Shown: positions 8,801 to 18,367, counted from the first letter of the stretch. The stretch is DNA of 64,000 bases from Paraburkholderia agricolaris (GCF_009455635.1 NZ_QPER01000002.1:2914001-2978000); one strand, 5' to 3'. Made by a program: numbers and translations. Notes: a model not told the origin generated them from the letters alone.

Positions 8801-9940
8801 TCAGGCGGCAACGCGCTCGGGCTCGAACGTGCTGCGTCGCAATGCAACGCCTTCGGCATCGAACAGATGACACGCGGAAGGCGGAACGTGAATGCAGATG
8901 CGCTCGCCCGAACCAATCGGCGTATCGCCCGCAGCCTTGGCGATGAGCGTGCCGCCCGCATGATCGGCGTGAATATAGCTGTGCTCGCCGAGGCGCTCCG
9001 ATAGCACCGTAACGCACCGAATGGCTTGCTCGTCGCCCGAGAGACGCAGATGTTCCGGGCGCACGCCGAGCGTGACCGGCTGACCGCGCTGAAGACGCTC
9101 ACCGTCGACATGCGCGATCAACCGCTCACCGCTTTTCGTCAGCGTGACGGCTACGCTGCCCGCTTCGATCGAATCAACCACCGCGTCGATGAAATTCATG
9201 CGCGGCGAACCGATGAAGCCCGCCACAAAGCGCGACCTCGGATGGTGATACAACTCGAGCGGCGCGCCGGTCTGCGCAATGCTGCCGAAGCGTTCCGCGT
9301 CCGCACCCGCGTGCAGCAGCACGATTCGGTCGGCCAGCGTCATCGCTTCGACCTGATCGTGGGTCACATAGACCACGCTCGCGTTCGCGAAGCGCTGATG
9401 CAAGCGGGCGATTTCGACACGCGTCTGACCGCGCAACGCGGCGTCGAGATTCGACAGCGGTTCGTCGAACAGGAACACACCGGGTTCACGCACGATCGCC
9501 CGGCCGATCGCAACACGCTGCCGCTGGCCGCCAGAGAGCGCTTTCGGATAACGATCAAGCAAGCTGTCCAGTTGCAGAATGCGCGCGGCTTCCCGCACCT
9601 TCTGCTCGATAACGTCCTTGGGTTGCTTCGCGAGTTTCAGACCGAACGCCATGTTGTCAAACACGGTCATGTGCGGAAACAGCGCGTAGCTCTGGAACAC
9701 CATCGCCACGCCGCGCGCGGCAGCGGGCACGTCGTTCACGAGGCGGCCGCCAATATGCAACTCGCCTTCGCTCAGGTCCTCGAGACCGGCGATCATTCTC
9801 AGCAAGGTCGACTTGCCGCAACCCGAAGGTCCCAGAAATACGCAGAACTCGTGCTGCGCGATCTCGAGATTCACGCGCCGGATTACCGGCGGATGGTCGC
9901 CGTACGACTTTTGCACATTGGTAAGACGAATCGTAGTCAT
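8801..9940 (-). CDS. Sugar ABC transporter ATPase, MalK/UgpC type
   Basis: The 379-residue protein has Walker A GPSGCGKST (37-45), Q-loop Gln83, signature LSGGQ (135-139) and Walker B VFLFDE (155-160) with catalytic Glu160. A C-terminal TOBE/MalK-type regulatory domain (about 240-379) contains VRPEHL. The ATG at 9940 is preferred over an upstream in-frame start: it opens the conserved TIRLTNVQKSYG strand and has AGAGAGC upstream. It is the first gene of the ABC-GH42 operon and is preceded by two LacI-type operators. Confidence 0.93.
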   Translation of the reverse strand: MTTIRLTNVQKSYGDHPPVIRRVNLEIAQHEFCVFLGPSGCGKSTLLRMIAGLEDLSEGELHIGGRLVNDVPAAARGVAMVFQSYALFPHMTVFDNMAFGLKLAKQPKDVIEQKVREAARILQLDSLLDRYPKALSGGQRQRVAIGRAIVREPGVFLFDEPLSNLDAALRGQTRVEIARLHQRFANASVVYVTHDQVEAMTLADRIVLLHAGADAERFGSIAQTGAPLELYHHPRSRFVAGFIGSPRMNFIDAVVDSIEAGSVAVTLTKSGERLIAHVDGERLQRGQPVTLGVRPEHLRLSGDEQAIRCVTVLSERLGEHSYIHADHAGGTLIAKAAGDTPIGSGERICIHVPPSACHLFDAEGVALRRSTFEPERVAA

Positions 9941-9955
9941 GCTGCTCTCTGCGCG

Positions 9956-9971
9956 ATTTAACCGCTTAAAT
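9956..9971. promoter_or_regulatory. LacI-family operator O1
   Basis: ATTTAACCGCTTAAAT is a 16-bp site with 6-bp perfect arms around a central CG, the classic LacI/GalR operator form. It lies 16 bp upstream of the ATPase start and matches the second site at 10011-10026 at 15 of 16 positions. Confidence 0.8.
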
Positions 9972-10010
9972 TTTTGTGAAAAATAAACGGCCAGCTCTTG
10001 TGCCGCAGGC

Positions 10011-10026
10011 ATTTAATCGCTTAAAT
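10011..10026. promoter_or_regulatory. LacI-family operator O2
   Basis: ATTTAATCGCTTAAAT is the second copy of the operator, centred 55 bp from the first. Paired sites in the divergent ATPase/LacI intergenic region suggest cooperative or looped repression and autoregulation by the adjacent LacI-type protein. Confidence 0.8.
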
Positions 10027-10146
10027 TCGATCTCGGGGAAGAAGCTCATGGATAGATGTCTCCGTTGTGTTTTCCAGAAAGTTATCAACGTCGCTCGCCG
10101 CTTGCAACATTTGAATCGCATTCCCTGAATATGGGATAAAGAGAAT

Positions 10147-11163
10147 ATGGTCACCCTTTCCGAAGTAGCGAAGCGCGCGCACGTCACCGCCGCCACCGTT
10201 TCCAATGTGCTGCGCAACCGCGAAAAAGTCCGCCCGGAGACTGCCGAACGCGTCCTGAAGGCCATCGCCGATCTCGGCTACCGGCCCAACCTGAACGCAC
10301 GCGCACTGGCGGAGGGCCGTTCGTCGACTCTGGCCTTGATGCTGTCGAACATATCGAACCCGTTCTACCCCGAGTTCGTACTGGCCGCCGAGCGGGCGGC
10401 ACGCAAAGCGGGATACTTCCTGATGGTTTGCAATACTGACGATGATGCGGAGGTCGGCCGTGCGTATCTGAACCAGATCGCCGGCACGCTCGCGGACGGT
10501 GTCCTCGTGATGAACACGGATATCAAGTTCAACGAATTGTGCGCGTCAGCCATGCACAGCGCGCCGATCTTGCTGGCGATGTGGGAGCACCCGGAGACGC
10601 CGCCCGCGCTGCCCTGCATTGCCGTGGATTTTGCCCATGCGGGCGCGTTGGCCGCGCGGCATCTGCTTGAACTGGGTCATCGCGAGATTGGCCTCCTGAT
10701 CGGCGACGGTTGCGGCGGCTTGCAGGATGCGCGCTCCAACGGCTTCCGGGCGGTGATGCGCGAGGCCGGCATCGAAACCGCCGCCGCCGCGATATTGCAG
10801 ATCCGCGACTCGATCGACGCCGGCTACGCCGCCTGCATGCAGTTGATGGCGAACCGCCCTCAGCTCACCGCGATCTTCGCGACCAACGATCTGCTGGCGA
10901 TCGGTGCGGCCCAGGCGCTGATCACTCTGGGCCGATCGGTGCCGAACGACGTGTCGGTGATCGGCATTACGGATATTCAACTGGCGCATCAGGTGCACCC
11001 CGCGTTGACCACGGTGGCGATCCAGACAGCGAGCGTCGCGGAGTTGTCGATCGAAAGTCTGATCCGGTTGATCCAGACGCCCGAACAACAACCGCCGATG
11101 GTGCTGGCGCCGCCGCCGCAACTCATCGTGCGGGCATCGACGGGGCCGCGGCGCATGAGTTGA
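10147..11163 (+). CDS. LacI-family transcriptional regulator of the galactoside operon
   Basis: The 338-residue protein has a LacI HTH at residues 2-50 (VTLSEVAKRAHVTAATVSNVL) with the hinge helix sequence NLNARALAEGRSS. A periplasmic-binding-protein-like ligand domain follows and includes the usual VSVIGITDIQLA near the C-terminus. It is divergent from the ABC-GH42 operon with two matched palindromic operators between them, so it very probably represses that operon and itself. The inducer is probably galactose or a galacto-oligosaccharide, by inference. The ATG has AAAGAG about 3 bases upstream. Confidence 0.92.
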   Translation: MVTLSEVAKRAHVTAATVSNVLRNREKVRPETAERVLKAIADLGYRPNLNARALAEGRSSTLALMLSNISNPFYPEFVLAAERAARKAGYFLMVCNTDDDAEVGRAYLNQIAGTLADGVLVMNTDIKFNELCASAMHSAPILLAMWEHPETPPALPCIAVDFAHAGALAARHLLELGHREIGLLIGDGCGGLQDARSNGFRAVMREAGIETAAAAILQIRDSIDAGYAACMQLMANRPQLTAIFATNDLLAIGAAQALITLGRSVPNDVSVIGITDIQLAHQVHPALTTVAIQTASVAELSIESLIRLIQTPEQQPPMVLAPPPQLIVRASTGPRRMS

Positions 11164-11218
11164 CGTAGCGCTTTAACCGCGCCCGCAGGCTCAAACCCAA
11201 CAAATCCGCTTCATTCCG

Positions 11219-11246
11219 TTTACAGTTTGCGGCAAACACTTAAAAT
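11219..11246 (+). promoter_or_regulatory. Putative promoter with embedded palindrome upstream of the acylase
   Basis: A TTTACA -35 and a TAAAAT -10 are separated by 16 bp. The spacer contains GTTTGC-G-GCAAAC (11225-11237), a 6+1+6 palindrome positioned where a bound repressor would block RNA polymerase. Which regulator would bind it is unknown. Confidence 0.4.
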
Positions 11247-11347
11247 AAGCCGCTCGAGACAACGGCGTCTGAATGGATCCCGAGGTTGATGGCGATTCCA
11301 TGGACCGCCTTCGACGCACACCGCGTCGACAATCAAACGGAGGAGAC

Positions 11348-13792
11348 ATGCAGACAGGACGCAAGCTCGCAGCAATCATCGCGTGGGCCGTGACGTGGGC
11401 AGCCATGTGGGCCGGCACAACAGCACTGACGTGCCACACCGCCGCCGCCGATGAAGTCCCCGTACAGACCATCACCCTCGCCGGCCTCTCGCAGCCCACG
11501 GACATTCTGATCGACCGCTGGGGTGTGCCGCACATCTTCGCGGCGAATGAAGCCGACGCCTTCTTCGTTCAGGGTTTCAACGCGGCACGCGACCGCCTCT
11601 TCCAGATCGACTTATGGCGCCGCCGCGGCCTCGGCGAACTCGCCGAGGTATTCGGTCCAGCGTATGTCGAGCAGGACAAAGCCACGCGGCTGTTTCTCTA
11701 TCGCGGCGACATGAACGCCGAATGGAAACGCTACGGGCCCGACGCCAAGCCGGTGGCCACGCGTTTCGCGTCCGGCGTGAACGCATACATCGATTGGCTC
11801 GCGGCGCACCCGGACCAGATGCCCTATGAGTTTCGCAAGGCCGGTTACTGGCCGGCAAAATGGTCGGCCGACGACGTCGTGCGCATCCGCAGTCACGGCC
11901 TCACGCGCAACCTGACGAGTGAGGTCGCGCGCGCGAAGGTGGCCTGCCATAGCTCACTCGACGCCGACTCGGTCCGCTTCGGCTTGCAGCCGGCCTGGAA
12001 GCCGCACATGCCCGAAGGGCTCGACCCCTGCTTGCCGGACGACGTGCTGAAAGTCTTCACGCTCGCCACGCAGAACGTGCGCGTAACACGCGAGTCGTTG
12101 AAGAGCGCGGATGCATCGACCACGGTCATTGCCGCCGCCGACAATCCCGAGGAAGTCACCGAAGGCAGCAACAACTGGGTCATCGCGCCGGACAAATCGG
12201 CCACGGGCCGCGCGATCATGGCGAACGATCCGCACCGTGCGTATGCAGCGCCGAGCCTGCGCTATATCCAGCAGATCAGCACGCCTACGCTCGACATCAT
12301 CGGCGGTGGCGAACCCTCGGCGCCTGGCGTGTCGATCGGGCATAACGGCGCGATCGCGTTCGGCCTGACGATCTTCAACATCGATCAGGAAGACCTCTAC
12401 GTCTACGAACTGAACCCAGCCAATCCGCGTGAATATCGCTACCGGGGTCATTGGGAGCCGATGCATATCGTGCGGGAGACCATCGCCGTGCGCGGGGGCG
12501 CACCGATTGTCGCCGATCTGGCGTTCACCCGGCACGGTCCGGTGATCTACACCGAGGAAGCAAAGCACCGCGCATTCGCCGTGCGTACCGCATGGCTCGC
12601 GCCCGGCATGTCGCCGTATTTCGATTCGGTACGTTACATGCGCGCCAAAAATTTTGCGCAGTTCAAGGAGGCGTTATCGACGTGGGGCGCGCCGACCGTC
12701 AATCAGGTGTACGCGGATACGCATGGCGACATCGGCTGGGTGCCGAGCGGCCTCGCGCCGAAGCGTCCGAACTGGGACGGCCTGATGCCCGTGCCAGGCG
12801 ACGGCCGTTACGAATGGGCCGGCTTCTGGCCGCGCGACGACATGCCTTCGGCCTACAACCCGAAAGCCGGTTACTTCACGACGTCCAACGAGATGAACCT
12901 GCCTGCGGACTATCCCAATGCCGAGCGAAAACTCGGCTTCGAATGGACCAACGATTCGCGGCATCAACGTATCGACGAAGTGCTCAAGGCGCTGCCCAAG
13001 GTGTCGATCGAAGACTCCGAACGACTGCAGAACGATGTTGAATCGATCCCGGCCCGGCGCCTCGTCGCTCTCCTCACGCCGCTCACGAGCGACGACCCGG
13101 ACACGCGCGCCGCACTCGCCATGCTGAAGGGCTGGGACGCGCAGATGCGGGCCGATTCCGCGCAGGCCGCGCTCGAAGAGGTGTGGCTAAGCCGGCATCT
13201 CGGCAGCGCGTTCAAGAACGCTGTCTTGACGAAAGCCGCCGCTGCGTCGTTCGGTGCGCCCGATACCGCCGTGATGCTGGACTCCCTCGAACATCTTCAG
13301 GCACGCTTTGGCGAAAACAGCGAGGCGAAACGCGACGCGGTGCTGCTCGCGAGCCTGCATGACGCCTACCGCGAAATGGTGCAACTGCAAGGCGCGGATG
13401 CGGGCCGCTGGCAGTGGGGCAAGCTGCAAACCAACCTGAACGCGCATCCGTTTGCCGATCTCGTCGATGCCGACATGCGCGCCAGGCTGAACGTCGGACC
13501 GTTTGGTAAAGGCGGTAGCGCCTACACGCCGAATCAGTCGACGTATCGCGCGAGCGACTTCCGGCAGACCAACGGGCCCTCTTTCCGGGTAATCGTCGAC
13601 GTCGGCAACTGGGACAACTCGCGCGCAGTGAACGTGCCGGGCGAATCCGGCGATCCGTACAGCCCGCACTACCGCGACCTTGCGCAGATGTGGCTCGACG
13701 GCCAGTACTTCCCGCTGCTTTATTCGCGTGCGGCCGTCGAGGCCGCCACCGAGAAGCGCATTCATCTCGTGCCGGGCGCCGAGACGAATTGA
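11348..13792 (+). CDS. Penicillin/acyl-homoserine-lactone acylase family protein (Ntn hydrolase)
   Basis: The 814-residue protein has a signal peptide (hydrophobic run AAIIAWAVTWAAMWAG, likely cut after AAA near residue 34) for export to the periplasm. The family precursor is cut autocatalytically into alpha and beta chains, and the new beta N-terminal Ser is the nucleophile. Here the cleavage site is EG-SNNW with S274 followed by N275, N276 and W277. Downstream, the substrate-pocket region HNGAIAFGLT and the C-terminal GNWDNS are recognisable. Family members hydrolyse amides of long acyl chains, including AHL quorum signals (PvdQ, QuiP), or penicillin G; the substrate cannot be chosen from sequence. 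The start at 11348 follows CGGAGGAGAC. It stands alone with its own candidate promoter. Confidence 0.88.
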   Translation: MQTGRKLAAIIAWAVTWAAMWAGTTALTCHTAAADEVPVQTITLAGLSQPTDILIDRWGVPHIFAANEADAFFVQGFNAARDRLFQIDLWRRRGLGELAEVFGPAYVEQDKATRLFLYRGDMNAEWKRYGPDAKPVATRFASGVNAYIDWLAAHPDQMPYEFRKAGYWPAKWSADDVVRIRSHGLTRNLTSEVARAKVACHSSLDADSVRFGLQPAWKPHMPEGLDPCLPDDVLKVFTLATQNVRVTRESLKSADASTTVIAAADNPEEVTEGSNNWVIAPDKSATGRAIMANDPHRAYAAPSLRYIQQISTPTLDIIGGGEPSAPGVSIGHNGAIAFGLTIFNIDQEDLYVYELNPANPREYRYRGHWEPMHIVRETIAVRGGAPIVADLAFTRHGPVIYTEEAKHRAFAVRTAWLAPGMSPYFDSVRYMRAKNFAQFKEALSTWGAPTVNQVYADTHGDIGWVPSGLAPKRPNWDGLMPVPGDGRYEWAGFWPRDDMPSAYNPKAGYFTTSNEMNLPADYPNAERKLGFEWTNDSRHQRIDEVLKALPKVSIEDSERLQNDVESIPARRLVALLTPLTSDDPDTRAALAMLKGWDAQMRADSAQAALEEVWLSRHLGSAFKNAVLTKAAAASFGAPDTAVMLDSLEHLQARFGENSEAKRDAVLLASLHDAYREMVQLQGADAGRWQWGKLQTNLNAHPFADLVDADMRARLNVGPFGKGGSAYTPNQSTYRASDFRQTNGPSFRVIVDVGNWDNSRAVNVPGESGDPYSPHYRDLAQMWLDGQYFPLLYSRAAVEAATEKRIHLVPGAETN

Positions 13793-13803
13793 CCTGCTCC
13801 ACC

Positions 13804-13831
13804 ACTGCCACAGCAGAAAATGCTGTGGCAG
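13804..13831 (+). terminator. Terminator-like hairpin after the acylase gene
   Basis: A perfect 11-bp stem (CTGCCACAGCA / TGCTGTGGCAG) with loop GAAAA starts 12 bp after the acylase stop. It is followed by CCCGAAAATAA, so there is no U-tract. Confidence 0.55.
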
Positions 13832-14008
13832 CCCGAAAATAACGCTCTGCGCACCGTCAACGCCCCCATGGGATGATTTCATCCACTGCGGCGTACGCGT
13901 AGCATCAATCGGCCAGTCGACCAGAATCGACCGTACGTGCGCGGCCGCGCCGCCGCATCGACGAGCCGCCCTCGCCTCGTCCAGAAGCCCTCGAAGGAGC
14001 AACCCGAT

Positions 14009-15481
14009 ATGTCTCTCGCTTTGACTCGTCACGACCTGATTCACCCGCACAACCTGATCGACGGCAAGTGGATCGACGCCGCCGATCACGCCCGCTTTAC
14101 CGTCACCAACCCGGCCACCGGCGAATTGATCGTCGAAGTCGCCAACAGCAGCGCCGCGGACGCGCGCGCCGCCACCGACGCCGCCGCCCGCGCCTTCCCC
14201 GCCTGGCGCGATAAGCTGCCGCGCGAACGCGCCGAGATTCTGCGCCGCTGGCACGCGCTAATCGTCGCCAATACGGAAGACCTTGCGAAACTGATGTCGA
14301 CCGAACAAGGCAAGCCGCTCGCGGAAAGCCGTGGCGAAGTCGCCTACGGTGCGTCGTACGTCGCCTGGTTCGCCGACGAAGCGACCCGCATTTACGGCGA
14401 TCTGATCCCTCAGCAACAACGCGGCAAACGCATGAGCGCCGTGAAGGAACCGGTCGGCGTGGTGGCGGCGATCACGCCATGGAATTTCCCGCTGGCGATG
14501 ATCGCGCGCAAGATCGCGCCCGCGCTCGCCGCCGGTTGCACGGTCGTGGCCAAACCAGCGGAAGACACGCCGCTCACCGCGCTCGCGCTGGCAGCACTTG
14601 CTCAGGAAGCGGGCTTGCCGGACGGTGTGCTGAACATGCTGTCGGCTTCGCGCGAACAGGGCATTGCGGCGGTCGCCGATTGGCTTGCCGACGCGCGCGT
14701 GCGCAAGATCACGTTCACCGGCTCCACGCCGGTCGGCAAGCATCTCGCCCGCGAATCGGCCGGCACGTTGAAGAAGCTGTCGCTGGAATTGGGCGGCAAT
14801 GCGCCCTTCATCGTCTTCGACGACGCCGACCTCGACGCCGCGGTCACCGGCCTGATGGCGGCCAAGTTCCGCAACGGCGGCCAGACCTGCGTGTGTCCGA
14901 ACCGGGTCTATGTGCAATCCGGCGTGTACGCGCGTTTCGCCGATCTGCTCGCGAAGCGCGTCGGCGCGTTGAAAGTTGCACCCGCAACCGATCCGGACGC
15001 GCAGATCGGCCCGATGATCAACGAACGCGCCATCGACAAGATTGCCCGCCATGTAGAAGACGCCGTCAAACACGGTGCAAAAGTGCTGACAGGCGGCAAG
15101 CGCCTGGCCGAACTCGGCCCGAACTACTATGCGCCGACCGTGCTGACCGAGGCACAGGACAGCATGCTCGTTTGCTGCGAAGAAACCTTTGGTCCGGTCG
15201 CCCCGCTGTTCCGCTTCGATGACGAAGCCGAAGCGATCCGCCTCGCGAACGACACGCCGTTCGGCCTCGCGGCGTATTTCTATACGCAGGACGTACGGCG
15301 CATTAATCGCGTTGCGAGTCAGCTCGAAGCAGGCGTCATCGGCATCAACGAAGGCGCGGTGTCGAGCGAGGCCGCGCCGTTCGGCGGTGTAAAGGAATCG
15401 GGTTATGGTCGCGAAGGTTCGAAGTACGGGCTCGACGATTACATGTCGATCAAGTACATGTGTCAGGGCGGTTTGGATTAA
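14009..15481 (+). CDS. gabD: NAD(P)-dependent succinate-semialdehyde dehydrogenase
   Basis: The 490-residue aldehyde dehydrogenase has general base E260 (LELGGNAP), catalytic C294 in GGQTCVCPNR, and cofactor-binding K182 (VVAKPAEDTP). The Q-T-C-V-C-x-N-R segment and the C-terminal GLDDYMSIKYMCQGGL are characteristic of the GabD branch, which oxidises succinate semialdehyde to succinate in the last step of GABA degradation. C296 next to the catalytic Cys is also typical of bacterial GabD redox control. The ATG at 14009 follows GAAGGAG. No GABA transaminase is adjacent, so related semialdehydes remain possible substrates. Confidence 0.87.
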   Translation: MSLALTRHDLIHPHNLIDGKWIDAADHARFTVTNPATGELIVEVANSSAADARAATDAAARAFPAWRDKLPRERAEILRRWHALIVANTEDLAKLMSTEQGKPLAESRGEVAYGASYVAWFADEATRIYGDLIPQQQRGKRMSAVKEPVGVVAAITPWNFPLAMIARKIAPALAAGCTVVAKPAEDTPLTALALAALAQEAGLPDGVLNMLSASREQGIAAVADWLADARVRKITFTGSTPVGKHLARESAGTLKKLSLELGGNAPFIVFDDADLDAAVTGLMAAKFRNGGQTCVCPNRVYVQSGVYARFADLLAKRVGALKVAPATDPDAQIGPMINERAIDKIARHVEDAVKHGAKVLTGGKRLAELGPNYYAPTVLTEAQDSMLVCCEETFGPVAPLFRFDDEAEAIRLANDTPFGLAAYFYTQDVRRINRVASQLEAGVIGINEGAVSSEAAPFGGVKESGYGREGSKYGLDDYMSIKYMCQGGLD

Positions 15482-15587
15482 CAGGTTCCTGCGGCTTCCT
15501 GCACGTTACGCGCCATCCCATCCGACATCACGCCTCGCTTCACGCGGGGCGTGAGCGTCAAGTCAGCACCCGCCCTCTCCCTCTTCT

Positions 15588-15619
15588 CGTCATGAACCCC
15601 ATTCATGACGCTCATTTTT
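15588..15619 (+). terminator. Rho-independent terminator after gabD
   Basis: A 9-bp stem CGTCATGAA / TTCATGACG with loop CCCCA is followed by CTCATTTTT, giving a clear U-run on the plus strand. It lies about 105 bp after the gabD stop. Confidence 0.65.
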
Positions 15620-15745
15620 GTCCCTAATTTGACCGGGTTTTCTCGCGGTTCTATGGTTCGGCCATGCCTGCCGGATTCGTAGCGCCGCTCCCTCCACTCA
15701 GCAAGGCCGGGATGCGGACTCTCAACACCGTGACCTGTCCATGCC

Positions 15746-17095
15746 ATGAACGCCGACGCAACCGCCGCTCTCTCTCCTCTGCCCGCTGCTCTGCCAACCA
15801 GCAAGGTTCGTCGCGCCGTGACGACCGCCGTGCTGGGTCAGATTCTCGAATGGTATGACTTCTTTCTCTATGGAACCGCCGCCGCACTGGTGTTCGGCAA
15901 GCTGTTCTTTCCGGTCGGCAGCGATCCGCTGACCGGCACGATCGCAGCGTTCGGCGGCTTTACGGTGGGCTTCATCGCGCGGCCCATCGGCGGCGTGCTG
16001 TGCGGCCATATTGGCGACCGCTACGGCCGCAAGACCGTGATGATGCTCACGCTGCTGGTCATGGGCACCGCAACCGTCTGCATGGGCCTGCTGCCGACCT
16101 ATCAGCAAATCGGCATCGCCGCGCCCGTCATGCTCGTGCTGCTGCGCATTCTGCAAGGCCTGGCGGCAGGCGGCGAATGGAGCGGCAGCATTCTGCTGAT
16201 TCACGAGAACGCCCCGGCCTCGAAACGCGGCGGGCTGGCAGCATGGAGTCCGTGCGGTGCGGCGTTCGGCTTTGTGCTCTCGACCGCTGCCTTCCTGTTC
16301 GCGCAGACGCTGTCGCCTGCCGACTTCCACAGCTGGGGCTGGCGCGTGCCGTTTCTCTGCAGCGCCGTGCTGGTGGCGCTCGGTCTATGGATGCGCCGCT
16401 CCGTCGACGAAAGCGCTGAGTTCGCCGAAGTGAAGGCCACGCGCCGCGACAGCCGCATGCCGGTCGTCGAGGTGCTGCGTCAATGTCCTCGCGAAGTGCT
16501 GACGGTATTCGGCCTGCGCTTCGGCGAAGGCGCCGCGTCCTATATCTTCTTCGCGTTCTCGATCGCCTATAGCCAGTTCGTCGGCATCAAATCAAGCTGG
16601 GTACTCGGTGGCCTGACCTTGTCGATGTTGCTGATGATCCCCGTTTCGCTGCTGATGGGACGCCTCACCGACAAAATCGGCCGCAAGCCCGTCTATCTCG
16701 CCGGCGCAATCGCGATGGTGCTGGTCGCGTATCCGTACTTCACCTTGCTCGGCTCCGGTGTGCTGTGGAAAGTCATCGCGGCACTCGTGCTTGCCAACAG
16801 CATCACGCTGGGCATTCTCGAAGGCGCACAGCCTGCCTTCATCAGCGAATTGCTGCCGGTGCATCTGCGCTTCTCGGGCCTGGGGATCGGACGCGAGATC
16901 TCGTCGGTGCTCGGCGGCGGCCTCTCGCCGATGGTGGCGACCGCTCTGCTCGCCCATTACCGGAGTGCCGCGCCGGTCGCTATTTACCTCGTCGTGCTTG
17001 GTTTGATCACCGTGCTCGCGACGTGTCTCGCACCCGAGACCTTTCCCAAAGCACTGCGGCTTCAAGCGCAACGCAAAGAACAGGACCACACCTGA
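15746..17095 (+). CDS. MFS transporter, metabolite:H+ symporter (MHS) type
   Basis: The 449-residue protein has 12 predicted helices and the MHS hallmarks: LEWYDFFLYGTAAAL in helix 1, the loop 2-3 signature GHIGDRYGRKTVM, RILQGLAAGGEWSG in helix 4, and SWGWRVPFL before helix 6. MHS members (ShiA, KgtP, ProP) import organic acids, betaines or shikimate-like compounds with protons. It precedes the flavin monooxygenase by 54 bp on the same strand, so it probably imports that enzyme's substrate. Third-position GC matches the neighbours. Confidence 0.88.
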   Translation: MNADATAALSPLPAALPTSKVRRAVTTAVLGQILEWYDFFLYGTAAALVFGKLFFPVGSDPLTGTIAAFGGFTVGFIARPIGGVLCGHIGDRYGRKTVMMLTLLVMGTATVCMGLLPTYQQIGIAAPVMLVLLRILQGLAAGGEWSGSILLIHENAPASKRGGLAAWSPCGAAFGFVLSTAAFLFAQTLSPADFHSWGWRVPFLCSAVLVALGLWMRRSVDESAEFAEVKATRRDSRMPVVEVLRQCPREVLTVFGLRFGEGAASYIFFAFSIAYSQFVGIKSSWVLGGLTLSMLLMIPVSLLMGRLTDKIGRKPVYLAGAIAMVLVAYPYFTLLGSGVLWKVIAALVLANSITLGILEGAQPAFISELLPVHLRFSGLGIGREISSVLGGGLSPMVATALLAHYRSAAPVAIYLVVLGLITVLATCLAPETFPKALRLQAQRKEQDHT

Positions 17096-17149
17096 ACGTG
17101 CAACCGGCGGCGCGCCATCCCCCCTCATCTCTCTTCCTACGTTGTCATC

Positions 17150-18367
17150 ATGCAAAGCCTTCAAAGCAATAGCCTTTCGACGTACGCCTACGAACCTCAC
17201 GCGATCGATCACGTGCATCCTTATCCTGAGTATGCAGGCCCGATCACACTCGACGCGCTGATCGTCGAGATCGAGCGGCGCCGCGACGAATTCGATCAGA
17301 TTTCGCATGTGCCGCGCGACATGGTCGCCAAGATGAAACGTGCGGGCATTTTTCGCGCGAGCACGCCACAACGTTTCGGCGGCGACGCGTTGCCGCCGCC
17401 GCAATTCCTGCGCATTCTCGAACGCATTGCCAGCGCCGACGGTTCAACCGCCTGGGTCGCCGCGTTCGGCTCGGCCAACACCTATCTCGCCTCACTACCG
17501 ATCGAAACGCAGCGTCACATTTACGCCACCGGCCCGGACCAGGTCTTCTCCGGCGGCCTCTATCCGCTGCAACCGGCCACACGCGTATCCGGCGGCTTCA
17601 CGGTCAGCGGCCAATGGCGCTTTGCCAGCGGCTGCAAGGGTGCGGACTGGATCGGCGTGGGGATTGGCGGCACGCCGGCCAATTCGGGCGATGCGAATGC
17701 CGGCAAGCCGTTCACCGCAGTATTTCCCGCGCACGAGGTCGAGATCGTCGAGAACTGGAACGTTGTCGGCATGCAGGGCACCGGCAGCCATGACTTGCGG
17801 CTGCACGACAAATTCGTCGACACACAATGGACGTTCGTACGCGGCGGCCAGCCATTGATCGATGAACCGCTCTACCGCTATCCCGCCGTCCCTTATCAGG
17901 CGCAGGTACACGCCGCCGTCAATATCGGCCTCGCGCGCGCGGCGCTCGATCTGCTGACCGGCATGTCCGGTTCGACAAAAACTACCACGGGTGCACCGCG
18001 TCTCGCGGACCGCGCTTACTACCGCTCCGGTCTTGCGAAAGCCGAAGCCAACTGGCGCAGTGCCCGCGCGTTTTTCTACGAATCCGCAGAGGCAGCATGG
18101 CAAACGATCATCGCCGGCGACCCCGTCACGCAAGAACAGGCCAACCTGCTGCGTCTCAGCGCGACCCACGCTGCGCAAGTCTGCGCCGAGGTCGTGATGC
18201 AGGCCTATCAGATGGCTGGCGTCGCGGCGATCTATCGCGAGAACCGGCTGCAGCGTCTGGTGCGGGATTCGATCGTTGTGACCCAGCACGCGTTTTTGGG
18301 CGAAGGGACTTACGACGCATCCGGTGCATTGTTCGCAGGCGTACCGCCGGTCACGCCTTATCCGTGA
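17150..18367 (+). CDS. Acyl-CoA-dehydrogenase-fold flavin monooxygenase (oxygenase component)
   Basis: The 405-residue protein resembles group D two-component flavin monooxygenases and related acyl-CoA dehydrogenase-like hydroxylases (HsaA, HpaB and IacA types). The N-terminal helical domain contains HVPRDMVAKMKRAGIFR, the middle beta domain has SGQWRFASGCKGADW, then GTGSHDLRLHDKFVD, and the C-terminal four-helix bundle is PF08028-like. These enzymes hydroxylate aromatic rings with FMNH2/FADH2 supplied by a separate reductase, and such a reductase is encoded directly downstream. The acyl-CoA dehydrogenase catalytic Glu is not evident, which fits oxygenase rather than dehydrogenase chemistry. 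The exact substrate is not deducible; IacA-like indole-3-acetate hydroxylation is one possibility among several. Confidence 0.8.
   Translation: MQSLQSNSLSTYAYEPHAIDHVHPYPEYAGPITLDALIVEIERRRDEFDQISHVPRDMVAKMKRAGIFRASTPQRFGGDALPPPQFLRILERIASADGSTAWVAAFGSANTYLASLPIETQRHIYATGPDQVFSGGLYPLQPATRVSGGFTVSGQWRFASGCKGADWIGVGIGGTPANSGDANAGKPFTAVFPAHEVEIVENWNVVGMQGTGSHDLRLHDKFVDTQWTFVRGGQPLIDEPLYRYPAVPYQAQVHAAVNIGLARAALDLLTGMSGSTKTTTGAPRLADRAYYRSGLAKAEANWRSARAFFYESAEAAWQTIIAGDPVTQEQANLLRLSATHAAQVCAEVVMQAYQMAGVAAIYRENRLQRLVRDSIVVTQHAFLGEGTYDASGALFAGVPPVTPYP

Noticed and set aside
9026..9961. 311-codon open frame on the plus strand
   Set aside because: It is antisense to the ABC ATPase, whose Walker A, signature and Walker B motifs are all present.
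14258..15073. 271-codon open frame on the minus strand
   Set aside because: It lies opposite the gabD gene with intact catalytic residues; the composition is that of a shadow frame.
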